Below, piece by piece: positions 45,687-53,082 of a DNA stretch of 64,000 nt (positions within the stretch are counted from its first letter, which is position 1; every line of letters begins with the position of its first letter). Made by a program: the position numbers and the translations under genes. A model generated the notes under the pieces. It worked only from the letters and a program-made list of their open reading frames with translations, had not been told where the DNA came from and ran no database searches. This DNA is from Streptomyces griseus (GTDB taxonomy: Bacteria; Bdellovibrionota; Bdellovibrionia; Bdellovibrionales; Bdellovibrionaceae), in assembly GCA_943330705.2 (NCBI GenBank), contig CALQIT020000005.1, positions 1 through 64,000 on the forward strand, read 5' to 3'.

Positions 45687-46448
45687 ATGTATAAGCTCGT
45701 TTTAGTACGCCACGGCGAAAGTCTTTGGAATCAAGAGAATCGCTTCACGGGTTGGCAGGACATTGATCTGTCCGAGAAGGGTCGAGGCGAGGCCCAGCGC
45801 GCTGGGCTTGCACTGAAAAACCTAAGAACTGACACTGGACATGACTTTGATCTTGTTTATTGCTCAGTGTTGAAGCGCGCCATTCATACTTTATGGATTT
45901 GCTTGGATCAAATGGACCGAGCGTGGTTGCCAGTTAAAAATGATTGGCGTCTGAATGAACGCCACTATGGCGCCTTGACCGGATTGGATAAAGCAGAAAC
46001 AGCTGCAAAACATGGCGAAGACCAAGTCAAAGTGTGGCGTCGAAGCTACGATGTCCCCCCACCGCCAATGGAAAAAGCAGATCCGCGACATCCAAGTCAT
46101 GATCTACGCTACAAAAGTGTGAAACCAGAAATGATTCCCAGTTGCGAGTCCCTTAAAGATACTGTGAATCGATTTTTGCCTCTTTGGAATGAAGAAATTG
46201 AACCTGCGATAAAATCGGGCAAGCGAGTTCTTATTGCTGCCCATGGAAACAGTTTAAGGGCGCTGATTCAGCATGTTGAGCATTTGACCCCCGCCGAAAT
46301 TATGGAAATCAATCTACCGACAGGAATCCCTTTGATGTACGAATTCGACAAAGAGATGAAAGTTCTACGCAAAGGCTATCTTGGTGATCCAGAGCAAGTC
46401 AAAGCGGCAATTGAGTTGGTTGCAAATCAAGGAAAAGCAAAGAAGTAG
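45687..46448 (+). CDS. gpmA: 2,3-bisphosphoglycerate-dependent phosphoglycerate mutase
   Basis: Glycolytic enzyme interconverting 3- and 2-phosphoglycerate. The catalytic His9 is in [17 protein letters not shown]; a second histidine lies in [22 protein letters not shown] is the substrate loop. 253 residues, typical of the cofactor-dependent family. ATG preceded by CAGGAG. Divergent from sucA. Confidence 0.96.
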   Translation: MYKLVLVRHGESLWNQENRFTGWQDIDLSEKGRGEAQRAGLALKNLRTDTGHDFDLVYCSVLKRAIHTLWICLDQMDRAWLPVKNDWRLNERHYGALTGLDKAETAAKHGEDQVKVWRRSYDVPPPPMEKADPRHPSHDLRYKSVKPEMIPSCESLKDTVNRFLPLWNEEIEPAIKSGKRVLIAAHGNSLRALIQHVEHLTPAEIMEINLPTGIPLMYEFDKEMKVLRKGYLGDPEQVKAAIELVANQGKAKK

Positions 46449-46460
46449 AACCTATCTCGC

Positions 46461-46949
46461 TTACTTTGCAAGTGCGGAATTTATGGCCGATATGAACGAA
46501 GCGTCGTCGGGCTTGGTCGCTGATGGGAATCGTTTTATAAGCTGACCGTCTTGGTCTAATAGGAATTTCTCAAAATTCCAGGCAATTTCTTTGATGCCCT
46601 CTTTAGATTTTGTCAGCCGCTGGAACAATGGATCTTTTTGCGGTCCTATCACAACCGTTTTGGCTGCTAATGGAAAGCTGACGCCATAATTCAACTTGCA
46701 AAACTTTTTTACTTCTTCGTTGCCCTCAGGCGTTTGTGAGCCAAAGTCATTGCTCGGCACTCCCAACACCACCAGCCCCTTATTTTTGAACTTTTGATAG
46801 AGTTTTTCTAATCCGTCAAGCTGTCCAGTATAGCCGCAGCGGGTGGCTATGTTGACCACGAGAACGACTTTACCCTTATGTTCTTTCACGTCCATAGCCA
46901 ATCCTTTGTTAAACCAAGACATAAATATAAATGCTAAAATAAATTTCAT
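46461..46949 (-). CDS. Exported glutathione-peroxidase-family protein
   Basis: A thiol peroxidase of the GPx family: peroxidatic Cys38 in NIATRCGYTGQL, the Gln motif in PSNDFGSQTPEG and AWNFEKFL. The active residue is encoded by TGC, so it is cysteine. The N-terminus (MKFILAFIFMSWFNKGLA) is a signal peptide, so the enzyme is periplasmic, unlike most bacterial GPx. It overlaps the methyltransferase gene by 4 bp and belongs to the same operon as the OsmC-type gene, which suggests a peroxide-defence unit. Confidence 0.85.
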   Translation of the reverse strand: MKFILAFIFMSWFNKGLAMDVKEHKGKVVLVVNIATRCGYTGQLDGLEKLYQKFKNKGLVVLGVPSNDFGSQTPEGNEEVKKFCKLNYGVSFPLAAKTVVIGPQKDPLFQRLTKSKEGIKEIAWNFEKFLLDQDGQLIKRFPSATKPDDASFISAINSALAK

Positions 46950-47992
46950 AGCTTCCTCGCAAGTACAGCTTTAGATAGAAACCAGGATTTTTCATCTACA
47001 AGTTCTAAATCGTCGCTTAATAAAGTGTTTAAAGGTGTTCGCACGTAACTAGTAAAAAATGGTTCGTGAAAATCTTTGGGGAACTGTTTAAGGGCCCAAT
47101 CAAATTCTTGACGGTCTCCGAGTTGCAATGAATCTATAAGAAGAAGGTGGCCGCCCTTTTTGAGGTTGGCCGCAGCGTTCTTAACAATTTGCTTTCGAAT
47201 ATTCAATGGCACTTCATGCAGACAATATGTGGACACAACAGCGTCAAACTGACCTAACGAACGATAGTCGACACCATCAGCTTGAATGAATTGCACATTG
47301 GAAAATTCATTCAAGTTCTGTCGTGCCTTTGCCAGGTAAGGTTCACTCAAATCAATAGCCTCAATGATTGCATGTGGCCACGAGCGTAGCAAAACCTCTG
47401 TGGTCACACCAGTGCCGGCTCCAATTTCAAGAACTCGAAAATCGCCGGACTTTTTTTTGCCAATGGCTATTAAGTCAACCAAGAGCAGCCGCCGCATTAG
47501 ATTTAAGGTTCCCATAAAAAGTATTTCAGTTTGATGCTCGTAAAGATCCGCTGACCCCTCACTCAGATAGCCATCTGTTTGATAGTGAAAATTGCGAAGG
47601 TAATAATCGGGCAGCCCCATCCCATGTTCTTTGGCTTGCGCAGAAAAATGCTTATATTGCTTCTTTTTTGCGCGCTTCGCAGAGTTAATCGAATCCTGCA
47701 TCAGGCGAAGGTATCGCTTGAAATGAGAGAGCGGCGAAATTGAAGAGAAAAAATCTATAGTATATAGCCCGCCATTTATATTTTTAAAATCTTCTTTAAG
47801 CATATTGAATATCTCAGCACGCAATATTTGCCGATGGTTTTCCGGCGGCCCAGGATCTGGCTTTCGAATAACGCCCATTGCTCGACGGGCTAATAAAAGG
47901 GGTATCGACTCAGCCGAGTAAAGCATGATTTGCGACAAACTGAGGCTCGTAGAAAAAATCGGCTGTTGGGCGATTCGCGAAATAATTTTCAT
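46946..47992 (-). CDS. Class I SAM-dependent methyltransferase
   Basis: 348 residues. The SAM-binding core is clear: VLEIGAGTGVTTEVLLRSW (motif I), EAIDLSEPYLAKARQNL, FDAVVSTYCLHEVP and LKKGGHLLLIDSL. The N-terminal 130 residues are helical and unassigned. It starts 11 bp after the TAG that would end the OsmC-type gene, with GGGAGG in the gap, and overlaps the GPx gene. Substrate unknown; the neighbours hint at redox or lipid-peroxide metabolism. Confidence 0.82.
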   Translation of the reverse strand: MKIISRIAQQPIFSTSLSLSQIMLYSAESIPLLLARRAMGVIRKPDPGPPENHRQILRAEIFNMLKEDFKNINGGLYTIDFFSSISPLSHFKRYLRLMQDSINSAKRAKKKQYKHFSAQAKEHGMGLPDYYLRNFHYQTDGYLSEGSADLYEHQTEILFMGTLNLMRRLLLVDLIAIGKKKSGDFRVLEIGAGTGVTTEVLLRSWPHAIIEAIDLSEPYLAKARQNLNEFSNVQFIQADGVDYRSLGQFDAVVSTYCLHEVPLNIRKQIVKNAAANLKKGGHLLLIDSLQLGDRQEFDWALKQFPKDFHEPFFTSYVRTPLNTLLSDDLELVDEKSWFLSKAVLARKL

Positions 47993-48003
47993 TTAGCCTC
48001 CCT

Positions 48004-48417
48004 CTATGGCACTAGTTCAAACTGAAATGTTTTTAATGTGTTCACCGAATTCAAAATCATTCAACTCTGCGTGGTTTTTTCTAAAATCCGCAGAGCGTTT
48101 TCTTCTTGATTGGCCCCACTCAATGTCACATGTAGTTTTATGTGCGCCATCCATGGGCTGCCTTTTTCATTGCGGTCGACCTCAAGTACAGATTCGACCT
48201 TTATCAATTCATATTGGAGTGCACCGTGAAATCGTCGAAACTGCCAATAACCTATGAAGTCGCATATAGATCGCGAAAGATTTTGCATGCTTTTCTTGGT
48301 TATTTGCAGTTTATCTTTACTATTCATATAGTTCATACTACCATTAACCATCTGTATAAAAAAGCTGAATTTGAAGTGGACTGGCACAAGTATGCCTATG
48401 GCGTCCGAATTCCACAT
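48004..48417 (-). CDS. OsmC-type hydroperoxide reductase with in-frame TGA at the second catalytic cysteine (possible selenoprotein)
   Basis: From ATG 48417 the minus frame reads 118 codons to TGA (48063-48061), then 18 further codons to TAG at 48004. The 118-codon part has the OsmC pattern: first catalytic Cys52 in MQNLSRSICDF, then VESVLEVDRNEKGSPWMAHI and ENALRILEKTTQS. OsmC proteins continue with CLISNS or CFIANS; here the codons give TGA then MILNSVNTLKTF. Cys52 to TGA is 67 residues, against 64-66 in known OsmC/Ohr enzymes as I recall. Total length would be 137, also right. Reading through places the stop 11 bp before the methyltransferase gene. Either TGA codes selenocysteine or the gene is a nonsense mutant. 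The N-terminal 45 residues are poorly conserved and the ribosome site is weak. Confidence 0.5.
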
Positions 48418-48451
48418 TCCCGTGTTGGCGAGTCAACCTGGCCGTCTTGGC

Positions 48452-48526
48452 GGCTCAAATTCGATCCTCGACTTGAACTTTGTGGAGAAACATAAAATTT
48501 CGACGCTTCCGGTAAGTTTTGACTGG
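48452..48526 (+). repeat. Dispersed intergenic repeat, copy A
   Basis: A 75-bp stretch repeated at 50742-50816 in the same orientation with 68 of 75 identical positions. Shared blocks include AAACATAAAATTTCGA and CTTCCGGTAAGTTTTGACTG. It lies just upstream of the OsmC-type gene. Nature unknown. Confidence 0.7.
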
Positions 48527-48571
48527 GCGCTTTTCAATGCCCTAGAACATAAATATAGAAATTATGTAAGG

Positions 48572-49846
48572 CTACCGTCTTATTGCTTCGATCTTAAACT
48601 GAGTATTTTTTGATTCTGTACTGTAACTGAGTGTTGCGCCAACTTTTTCCATTGTCATTTTAGCTAGATTTAAACCCAAACCAATACCGGCCCCTGGTTC
48701 TTTAGTCGTAAAAAAGGGAAAAAATATTTTATTGGCAACATCCTCAGGCAGTCCTTTTCCCGAGTCGGTCACGAAAATTTGCAAATACTGAGGCGAACTC
48801 TCCTTGCATTGGATCTCAATCCACTTATCGTGACCCTTGTCGGCAGCCAATGCTTCGATCGAATTGGAAATCAGACTGATTAAAACCTGCGAATAGTGCA
48901 TCAGAGTCCCATTGATCTGATAATCAAGATCAGATGGCGGCACGATCAGTCGAATATTCGCATCACTGATCTGACCACCGACAAATTTCTGCGCATGCCG
49001 AATCGCTTCAAGAGCGCTGCAGCTAGAGTTTGAATCTAGGGTCGTATTGCTTGATATCTCTAGCAGGCTTTTTACAATTTCACTGAGCCTGGCAACAGCC
49101 TCGCGGATTCGGCTTAGTCCTCCGGAAAACTCCGCGAAGTCCACCTGCTCTTTTTCAATTTTGCGCATTAAAATAGAAGCCCTACCGTCAATAATTGCCA
49201 AGGGATTATTAAACTCATGTGCAACTCCGGCTGCCAAAATACCCACAGAGGCCAGTCGATCAGCCTCAATTAGCCGCTCTTTTTGTTTTTCAACTTGATG
49301 GTAGCCACGCAATTTTTGTATGTTAATTAGCGCCGCAAAGCCACATTCACAAAATGTCCATCCATAAAATAGCAGTGGATGAACCTCGGGCTTAGGGGTT
49401 AGCACGGCAACCAAAATAGATCCCGTCAAAATAAAGGCAGAAAAAAGGACAATGCAAGAAATCTGCACTAAAAGAGCAGATACAATAGTTATTAAAACAA
49501 AATACCCCATACAGTAAACTGTATTTAGATGATTTAGATAAAGCAGCCACATAACATGGCCATTGGCAACCATTGCGGCGATGGCTGCAAAAAGCTGAGA
49601 ATACTTTCGTGATCTGTTATTAAATAAAAGAAGCAACAGTAAAGCCATACTGGGTATGGAGCTGAGCAATCTATCAAAATAATTGTCGTTGAAATTCTTG
49701 TCGACAAGAAGAAATACCAATCCAAAAAGGGGATAGATCACAATATGCGCAAGCATTGCAAGTACCGCAGCCCTCACGGTGCTACTATCTGTCGAGTCCT
49801 CGAACTGTTTTAAATTAAATTTGATCATTACCTGAAAGTATTTCAC
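48572..49846 (-). CDS. Membrane sensor histidine kinase
   Basis: 424 residues. The N-terminal 180 residues carry six likely membrane helices with no periplasmic sensor domain. The dimerisation domain has the phospho-acceptor histidine in GVAHEFNNPLAIIDGRASI, near residue 209. The ATPase domain has the N-box LISNSIEALAA, G1 box DSGKGLPEDV and FFTTKEPGAGIGLGLNLAK. No receiver domain is attached and no response regulator is adjacent, so it is an orphan kinase. Start could also be the internal ATG seven codons on. Confidence 0.88.
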   Translation of the reverse strand: MKYFQVMIKFNLKQFEDSTDSSTVRAAVLAMLAHIVIYPLFGLVFLLVDKNFNDNYFDRLLSSIPSMALLLLLLFNNRSRKYSQLFAAIAAMVANGHVMWLLYLNHLNTVYCMGYFVLITIVSALLVQISCIVLFSAFILTGSILVAVLTPKPEVHPLLFYGWTFCECGFAALINIQKLRGYHQVEKQKERLIEADRLASVGILAAGVAHEFNNPLAIIDGRASILMRKIEKEQVDFAEFSGGLSRIREAVARLSEIVKSLLEISSNTTLDSNSSCSALEAIRHAQKFVGGQISDANIRLIVPPSDLDYQINGTLMHYSQVLISLISNSIEALAADKGHDKWIEIQCKESSPQYLQIFVTDSGKGLPEDVANKIFFPFFTTKEPGAGIGLGLNLAKMTMEKVGATLSYSTESKNTQFKIEAIRR

Positions 49847-49895
49847 TTCTACAGGGCAAAGGCAAGACTATGGGAATACTTCCTGGTATTTCAAT

Positions 49896-50132
49896 TTAAG
49901 AAAGCTTGAGAATCCAGTCCCGCATCAATATTTTGATCTGGGTTTGATATTTAAGTCCTTTTCTATCACAAAGGGTGCGAAAGGGTCTGAGAAGATCTTC
50001 AGATACTTTTAGACTGATTAACTTAGCGGGACCTTGGGCCTTTCTGCTGACCGAATGAAGCTGACGAAAATCCTCAAGAAAGCGAAGAATTTGTTCTGGT
50101 GACGGTTTCTTTGTCTGACTTTTTTTTTTCAC
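49896..50132 (-). CDS. Ribbon-helix-helix protein, antitoxin-like
   Basis: 78 residues. The C-terminal half (KLISLKVSEDLLRPFRTLCD then KYQTQIKILMRDWILK) is a BrnA/CopG-type ribbon-helix-helix motif. It starts with GTG overlapping the nucleotidyltransferase stop by 4 bp. The GTG is followed by a run of ten A, a slippage-prone tract. Likely DNA-binding autoregulator of the pair, with the 50-bp palindrome upstream as candidate operator. Confidence 0.65.
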   Translation of the reverse strand: MKKKSQTKKPSPEQILRFLEDFRQLHSVSRKAQGPAKLISLKVSEDLLRPFRTLCDRKGLKYQTQIKILMRDWILKLS

Positions 50133-50602
50133 TTGTTCTCGCTTTGTAAAAGTTTGAGAGCCTTTATATCCGCAAGATCCTGCGCCCGTTCCGTATGTTC
50201 TTTAGTTTGAATCAGCGAACTGATCGAAAGAATCCATATTTTCTTACCGAAGGCAGAAACCGCTACTTTCTCCAATTCTTTTAAGTCCTGGGTTAGTAAA
50301 ATATCAACGACATGTGAAGGGTCCCGATGATCAACAAAGCTCCAGGCAATCAGATTTTTTTTCTCAATATACTCATGGCGGAAATGAAAAATCTCTTTAG
50401 CTGTGACGGGAATTCGTGATTGCAAACCAAGTTCTTTAAGCAACCTTTCTGTTTCAGTAAGAGTTTTTAATTCCAAACTTATGACTAAATCCACATCCAT
50501 GGTTCCACGAACCACCCCGTGCAAGGCGACAGCCATCCCCCCACAAAGAGCATAAGGAATTTTTCTAGCTTCTAGGGCGGAAACAAGGTCAATGATCCAC
50601 AT
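50129..50602 (-). CDS. Nucleotidyltransferase-fold protein (AbiEii/DUF6036-like)
   Basis: 157 residues. IPYALCGGMAVALHGVVRGT followed by MDVDLVIS is the GG...DxD pattern of minimal nucleotidyltransferases used in toxin-antitoxin and abortive-infection modules. The later VVDILLTQDL supplies a third acidic position. The start codon lies inside a 50-bp palindrome, and no ribosome site is visible, so translation may be from a very short leader. With the overlapping RHH gene it resembles a toxin-antitoxin or MNT-type module; activity is not known. Confidence 0.7.
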   Translation of the reverse strand: MWIIDLVSALEARKIPYALCGGMAVALHGVVRGTMDVDLVISLELKTLTETERLLKELGLQSRIPVTAKEIFHFRHEYIEKKNLIAWSFVDHRDPSHVVDILLTQDLKELEKVAVSAFGKKIWILSISSLIQTKEHTERAQDLADIKALKLLQSENK

Positions 50603-50637
50603 AGTATATACTAGTATATACTATGTGGATCATTGAC
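50588..50637. promoter_or_regulatory. 50-bp perfect palindrome over the nucleotidyltransferase start
   Basis: Each strand reads identically from GTCAATGATCCACATAGT inward to the centre CTAG at 50611-50614. The middle contains two direct copies of TAGTATATAC. The palindrome includes the first 15 coding bases (MWIID) and mirrors them on the plus strand. It is a probable operator/promoter, or a cruciform-forming site. Confidence 0.75.
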
Positions 50638-50659
50638 AATAAAAATAGGATCGAGGGAC

Positions 50660-50743
50660 CCGTTTTTCTGGCCGTTTTTCTGGCCGTCTTTCTGGCCGTC
50701 TTTCTGGCCGTCTTTCTGGCCGTCTTTCTGGCCGTCCTTCTGG
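50660..50743 (+). repeat. 12-bp tandem array, seven units
   Basis: Seven contiguous CCGTYTTTCTGG-type units: two with CCGTTTTTCTGG, four with CCGTCTTTCTGG, one with CCGTCCTTCTGG. It is intergenic, between the palindrome and dispersed-repeat copy B. It would read as repeated FLAV if translated, but I do not think it is coding. Confidence 0.9.
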
Positions 50744-50816
50744 CTCAATGTCGATCCTCGACTAGAACTTCGTCGGGAAACATAAAATTTCGAAGCTTCC
50801 GGTAAGTTTTGACTGG
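50742..50816 (+). repeat. Dispersed intergenic repeat, copy B
   Basis: Second copy of the 75-bp element at 48452-48526. Its left edge coincides with the end of the 12-bp tandem array. It lies about 100 bp before the kinase start. Confidence 0.7.
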
Positions 50817-50914
50817 TGGTGGCGAAGCAAAAAATCCTGTTTTGGGTCGCTCTTTATGGCAATTGTGCTTCACGGAGTTGGGCCTTAATCCGATAGGTAT
50901 TTCGAGGACTTCGG

Positions 50915-53071
50915 ATGAGCGACAAGGTGATGAAACAATTTGGACGGTACTTTCTCTTGGATAAAATTGCCAAGGGGGGAATGGCGGATATTTTCCGTGC
51001 CCGTTTGATTGGTCAAGAGGGTTCCGCCCGTGTCGTTATCTTGAAAAAAACACATTTAGAAAAAGCTCGAGAAAAAGGCTTTGTCGAAATGTTCCGCAAT
51101 GAAATGCGGGTTTCTATGTCCCTCAATCATCCAAACATTGCGCAGATTTTCGATTACGGAACGGACGACGGAGTTCCGTTTATGGTGATGGAATATGTGA
51201 TGGGCTTTAGTTTGCAGCAGCTTCGTCGCCGAGCTTCTGAATTGAATATCCCCATTGCTCCGGAAGTCGTACTTTACATTATTGCTCAAGCAGCGAAGGG
51301 GCTGCAGTATGCTCATGTTGTCACCGATCCAATGACGGGAAAGCAGATGGGTGTCGTTCATCGCGACATCAGTCCGCAAAATGTTTTGATCTCATTGGAT
51401 GCCGTAATCAAAGTGATCGATTTTGGAATTGCCAAGGCCTCAAGTAATACGAATCAAACGATGGTTGGAATTGTCAAAGGCAAGCCACGGTATATGTCAC
51501 CCGAGCAAGTTTTGAATTCGCCATTGGACGGTCGCAGCGATGTCTTTTCTTTAGGAATTGTGTTGTGGGAGCTGTTAACTGGAAAACGGCTTTTTGGTGC
51601 GAATGAAACCAACGAATATTTAATCATGCGCCAAGTTGAAGCCGTCGAAAAACACTTAGAGCCCGCATCCACATTAAATCCTTTGGTAACACCCGAAGTT
51701 GATGCCATTGTGCAAAAGGCGTTAGAAAAAGACAGAAACCTACGTTTTAGTTCGGCACAAGATTTTGCGGATACGATTTCACTGTATCTACGAGGTCACG
51801 GCGGTGCTGAACATTTTGAAAAAGAACTAAGAATTTTAATTCCGAAACTTTTTGGGGATTGGGCTGAAAAATCACGACTGCAAGTTTCTGAACTAATGCA
51901 AGAAGCGGAATACGAACTCTCAAATTTGGGATTGGATCGGACGCTTTCTTTGCAGATTCCCGGCGAGGCCAAAACTGTCGAGGCCGCCGATCCGACAATC
52001 CAGCTACCGTCGATGACGAAAGTGGATTCTGTTGCGCTACCCGGATCGACGGGAATACGGTTAAGTTCTTTGACCACATCGATTCAAGTTAGCCAAAGCT
52101 CTGGCAGTTTGAATGGGGCCAGGACTGGAACTAGCAATGGGACTTTAAATGGAACCTTAAATGGAAGCATGTCCTCGACCCATCAGTATAAAAGAAGTGC
52201 CATCGAGCAATACGCTTTGATTGCCGTCATTAGTTTTGTTTTGTTAGGTGCTATATTGTATCCAAGAATCAAAGAGTGGACCGGAATGGATGCTGGCGAA
52301 AGGGCTCCGGCTATTGCAACAACTCCAACGCAAGTGAAAGAAGATACTCGGTCTTCATCAGGATATCCTGGCGAGCCAGTCGCAGGGGGTACGGCTTCGG
52401 CCAGCGAATTGCCATTCTTTTCGATGGACGGCAAAGCCTTAGCTAAATTTTCTATCAGTAACCAATTAAATCCGGTAAGTCGTCCTGCCTTGTTTGAGAC
52501 AAATGATCAAATAATGGTGCTTAAGTTTGATGGTATCAATGATTGGGTGGACATGGGTTCCATTACGCAAAAAGTAAAAGGGTTAAATGCGCTGCAGTTA
52601 TTTTTTGTGGCAAGAACGACCGAGGACCGGGTTGGTTATATTTTTTCTTGCCAAGATGAAAGCGGACAAAATGATCGGGACTTCATGCGCTTTGGCTTTG
52701 CAGGTAAAAACCGCCTTCGCCTTTTTGGAACGCAAAAAAGCCCAACTGATGCGCCAACCTTGATGTCTAAAACGGCGCAGTTTCAGGTCTATTCGGTTTT
52801 GTATACTAAGTTTTTACGCACGATTCGGGTGAATGGTCTGCCAGTCACCACAATGTCTGAGTCCATTCCCCTAGAGTTCGCAGACATCAACCAGTGCAGC
52901 TTGGGCCAAGAGTTTGACCGCCAAGGACCTAATAAAATTGTTCCATCAGACTTTTTTGCTGGTGAATTAGCAGAAGTCTTAATGTTCGACGGCGAACTGA
53001 AGCCCTCAGATCTCGAAGCCGTTGAGAAAAAATTAATTACTAAATACCGAATCTTTGTGCCGGCACTCTAG
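50915..53071 (+). CDS. Ser/Thr protein kinase with membrane helix and C-terminal LamG-like domain
   Basis: 718 residues. The kinase domain (about 8-300) has IAKGGMADIFRA (Gly loop), KK in VVILKKTH as the likely ATP lysine, VVHRDISPQNVLI, VIDFGIAKA and MSPEQVL. A Ser/Thr/Asn-rich stretch with NGTLNGTLNGS repeats precedes one membrane helix (428-447, ALIAVISFVLLGAILYP). The outside part (about 535-718) is a LamG/concanavalin-like fold: LKFDGINDWVDMGSI and FAGELAEVLMFDGEL. This is a receptor-kinase layout: cytoplasmic kinase, possible glycan or peptide binding outside. ATG after GAGGACTTCGG. Confidence 0.85.
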   Translation: MSDKVMKQFGRYFLLDKIAKGGMADIFRARLIGQEGSARVVILKKTHLEKAREKGFVEMFRNEMRVSMSLNHPNIAQIFDYGTDDGVPFMVMEYVMGFSLQQLRRRASELNIPIAPEVVLYIIAQAAKGLQYAHVVTDPMTGKQMGVVHRDISPQNVLISLDAVIKVIDFGIAKASSNTNQTMVGIVKGKPRYMSPEQVLNSPLDGRSDVFSLGIVLWELLTGKRLFGANETNEYLIMRQVEAVEKHLEPASTLNPLVTPEVDAIVQKALEKDRNLRFSSAQDFADTISLYLRGHGGAEHFEKELRILIPKLFGDWAEKSRLQVSELMQEAEYELSNLGLDRTLSLQIPGEAKTVEAADPTIQLPSMTKVDSVALPGSTGIRLSSLTTSIQVSQSSGSLNGARTGTSNGTLNGTLNGSMSSTHQYKRSAIEQYALIAVISFVLLGAILYPRIKEWTGMDAGERAPAIATTPTQVKEDTRSSSGYPGEPVAGGTASASELPFFSMDGKALAKFSISNQLNPVSRPALFETNDQIMVLKFDGINDWVDMGSITQKVKGLNALQLFFVARTTEDRVGYIFSCQDESGQNDRDFMRFGFAGKNRLRLFGTQKSPTDAPTLMSKTAQFQVYSVLYTKFLRTIRVNGLPVTTMSESIPLEFADINQCSLGQEFDRQGPNKIVPSDFFAGELAEVLMFDGELKPSDLEAVEKKLITKYRIFVPAL

Positions 53072-53082
53072 CCGCTGCGGCT
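53070..53082. terminator. Short GC hairpin between convergent genes
   Basis: AGCCG-CTG-CGGCT overlaps the kinase stop codon and ends one base before the phosphatase stop. A T-run is absent on the plus side. It may act for both genes. Confidence 0.4.

Noticed and set aside
48142-48613. Plus-strand ORFs of 117 and 80 residues overlapping the OsmC-type gene
   Set aside because: They lie antisense to the OsmC-like frame and across dispersed-repeat copy A; no ribosome sites.
50660-50743. Possible CRISPR array
   Set aside because: Units are 12 bp and contiguous with no spacers, and no cas genes are present. It is a simple tandem repeat.
50623-50805. 60-residue plus ORF with FLAV repeats
   Set aside because: It is created by the 12-bp array and the mirrored palindrome start. 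Hydrophobic repeats could mimic a membrane peptide, but no independent support exists.
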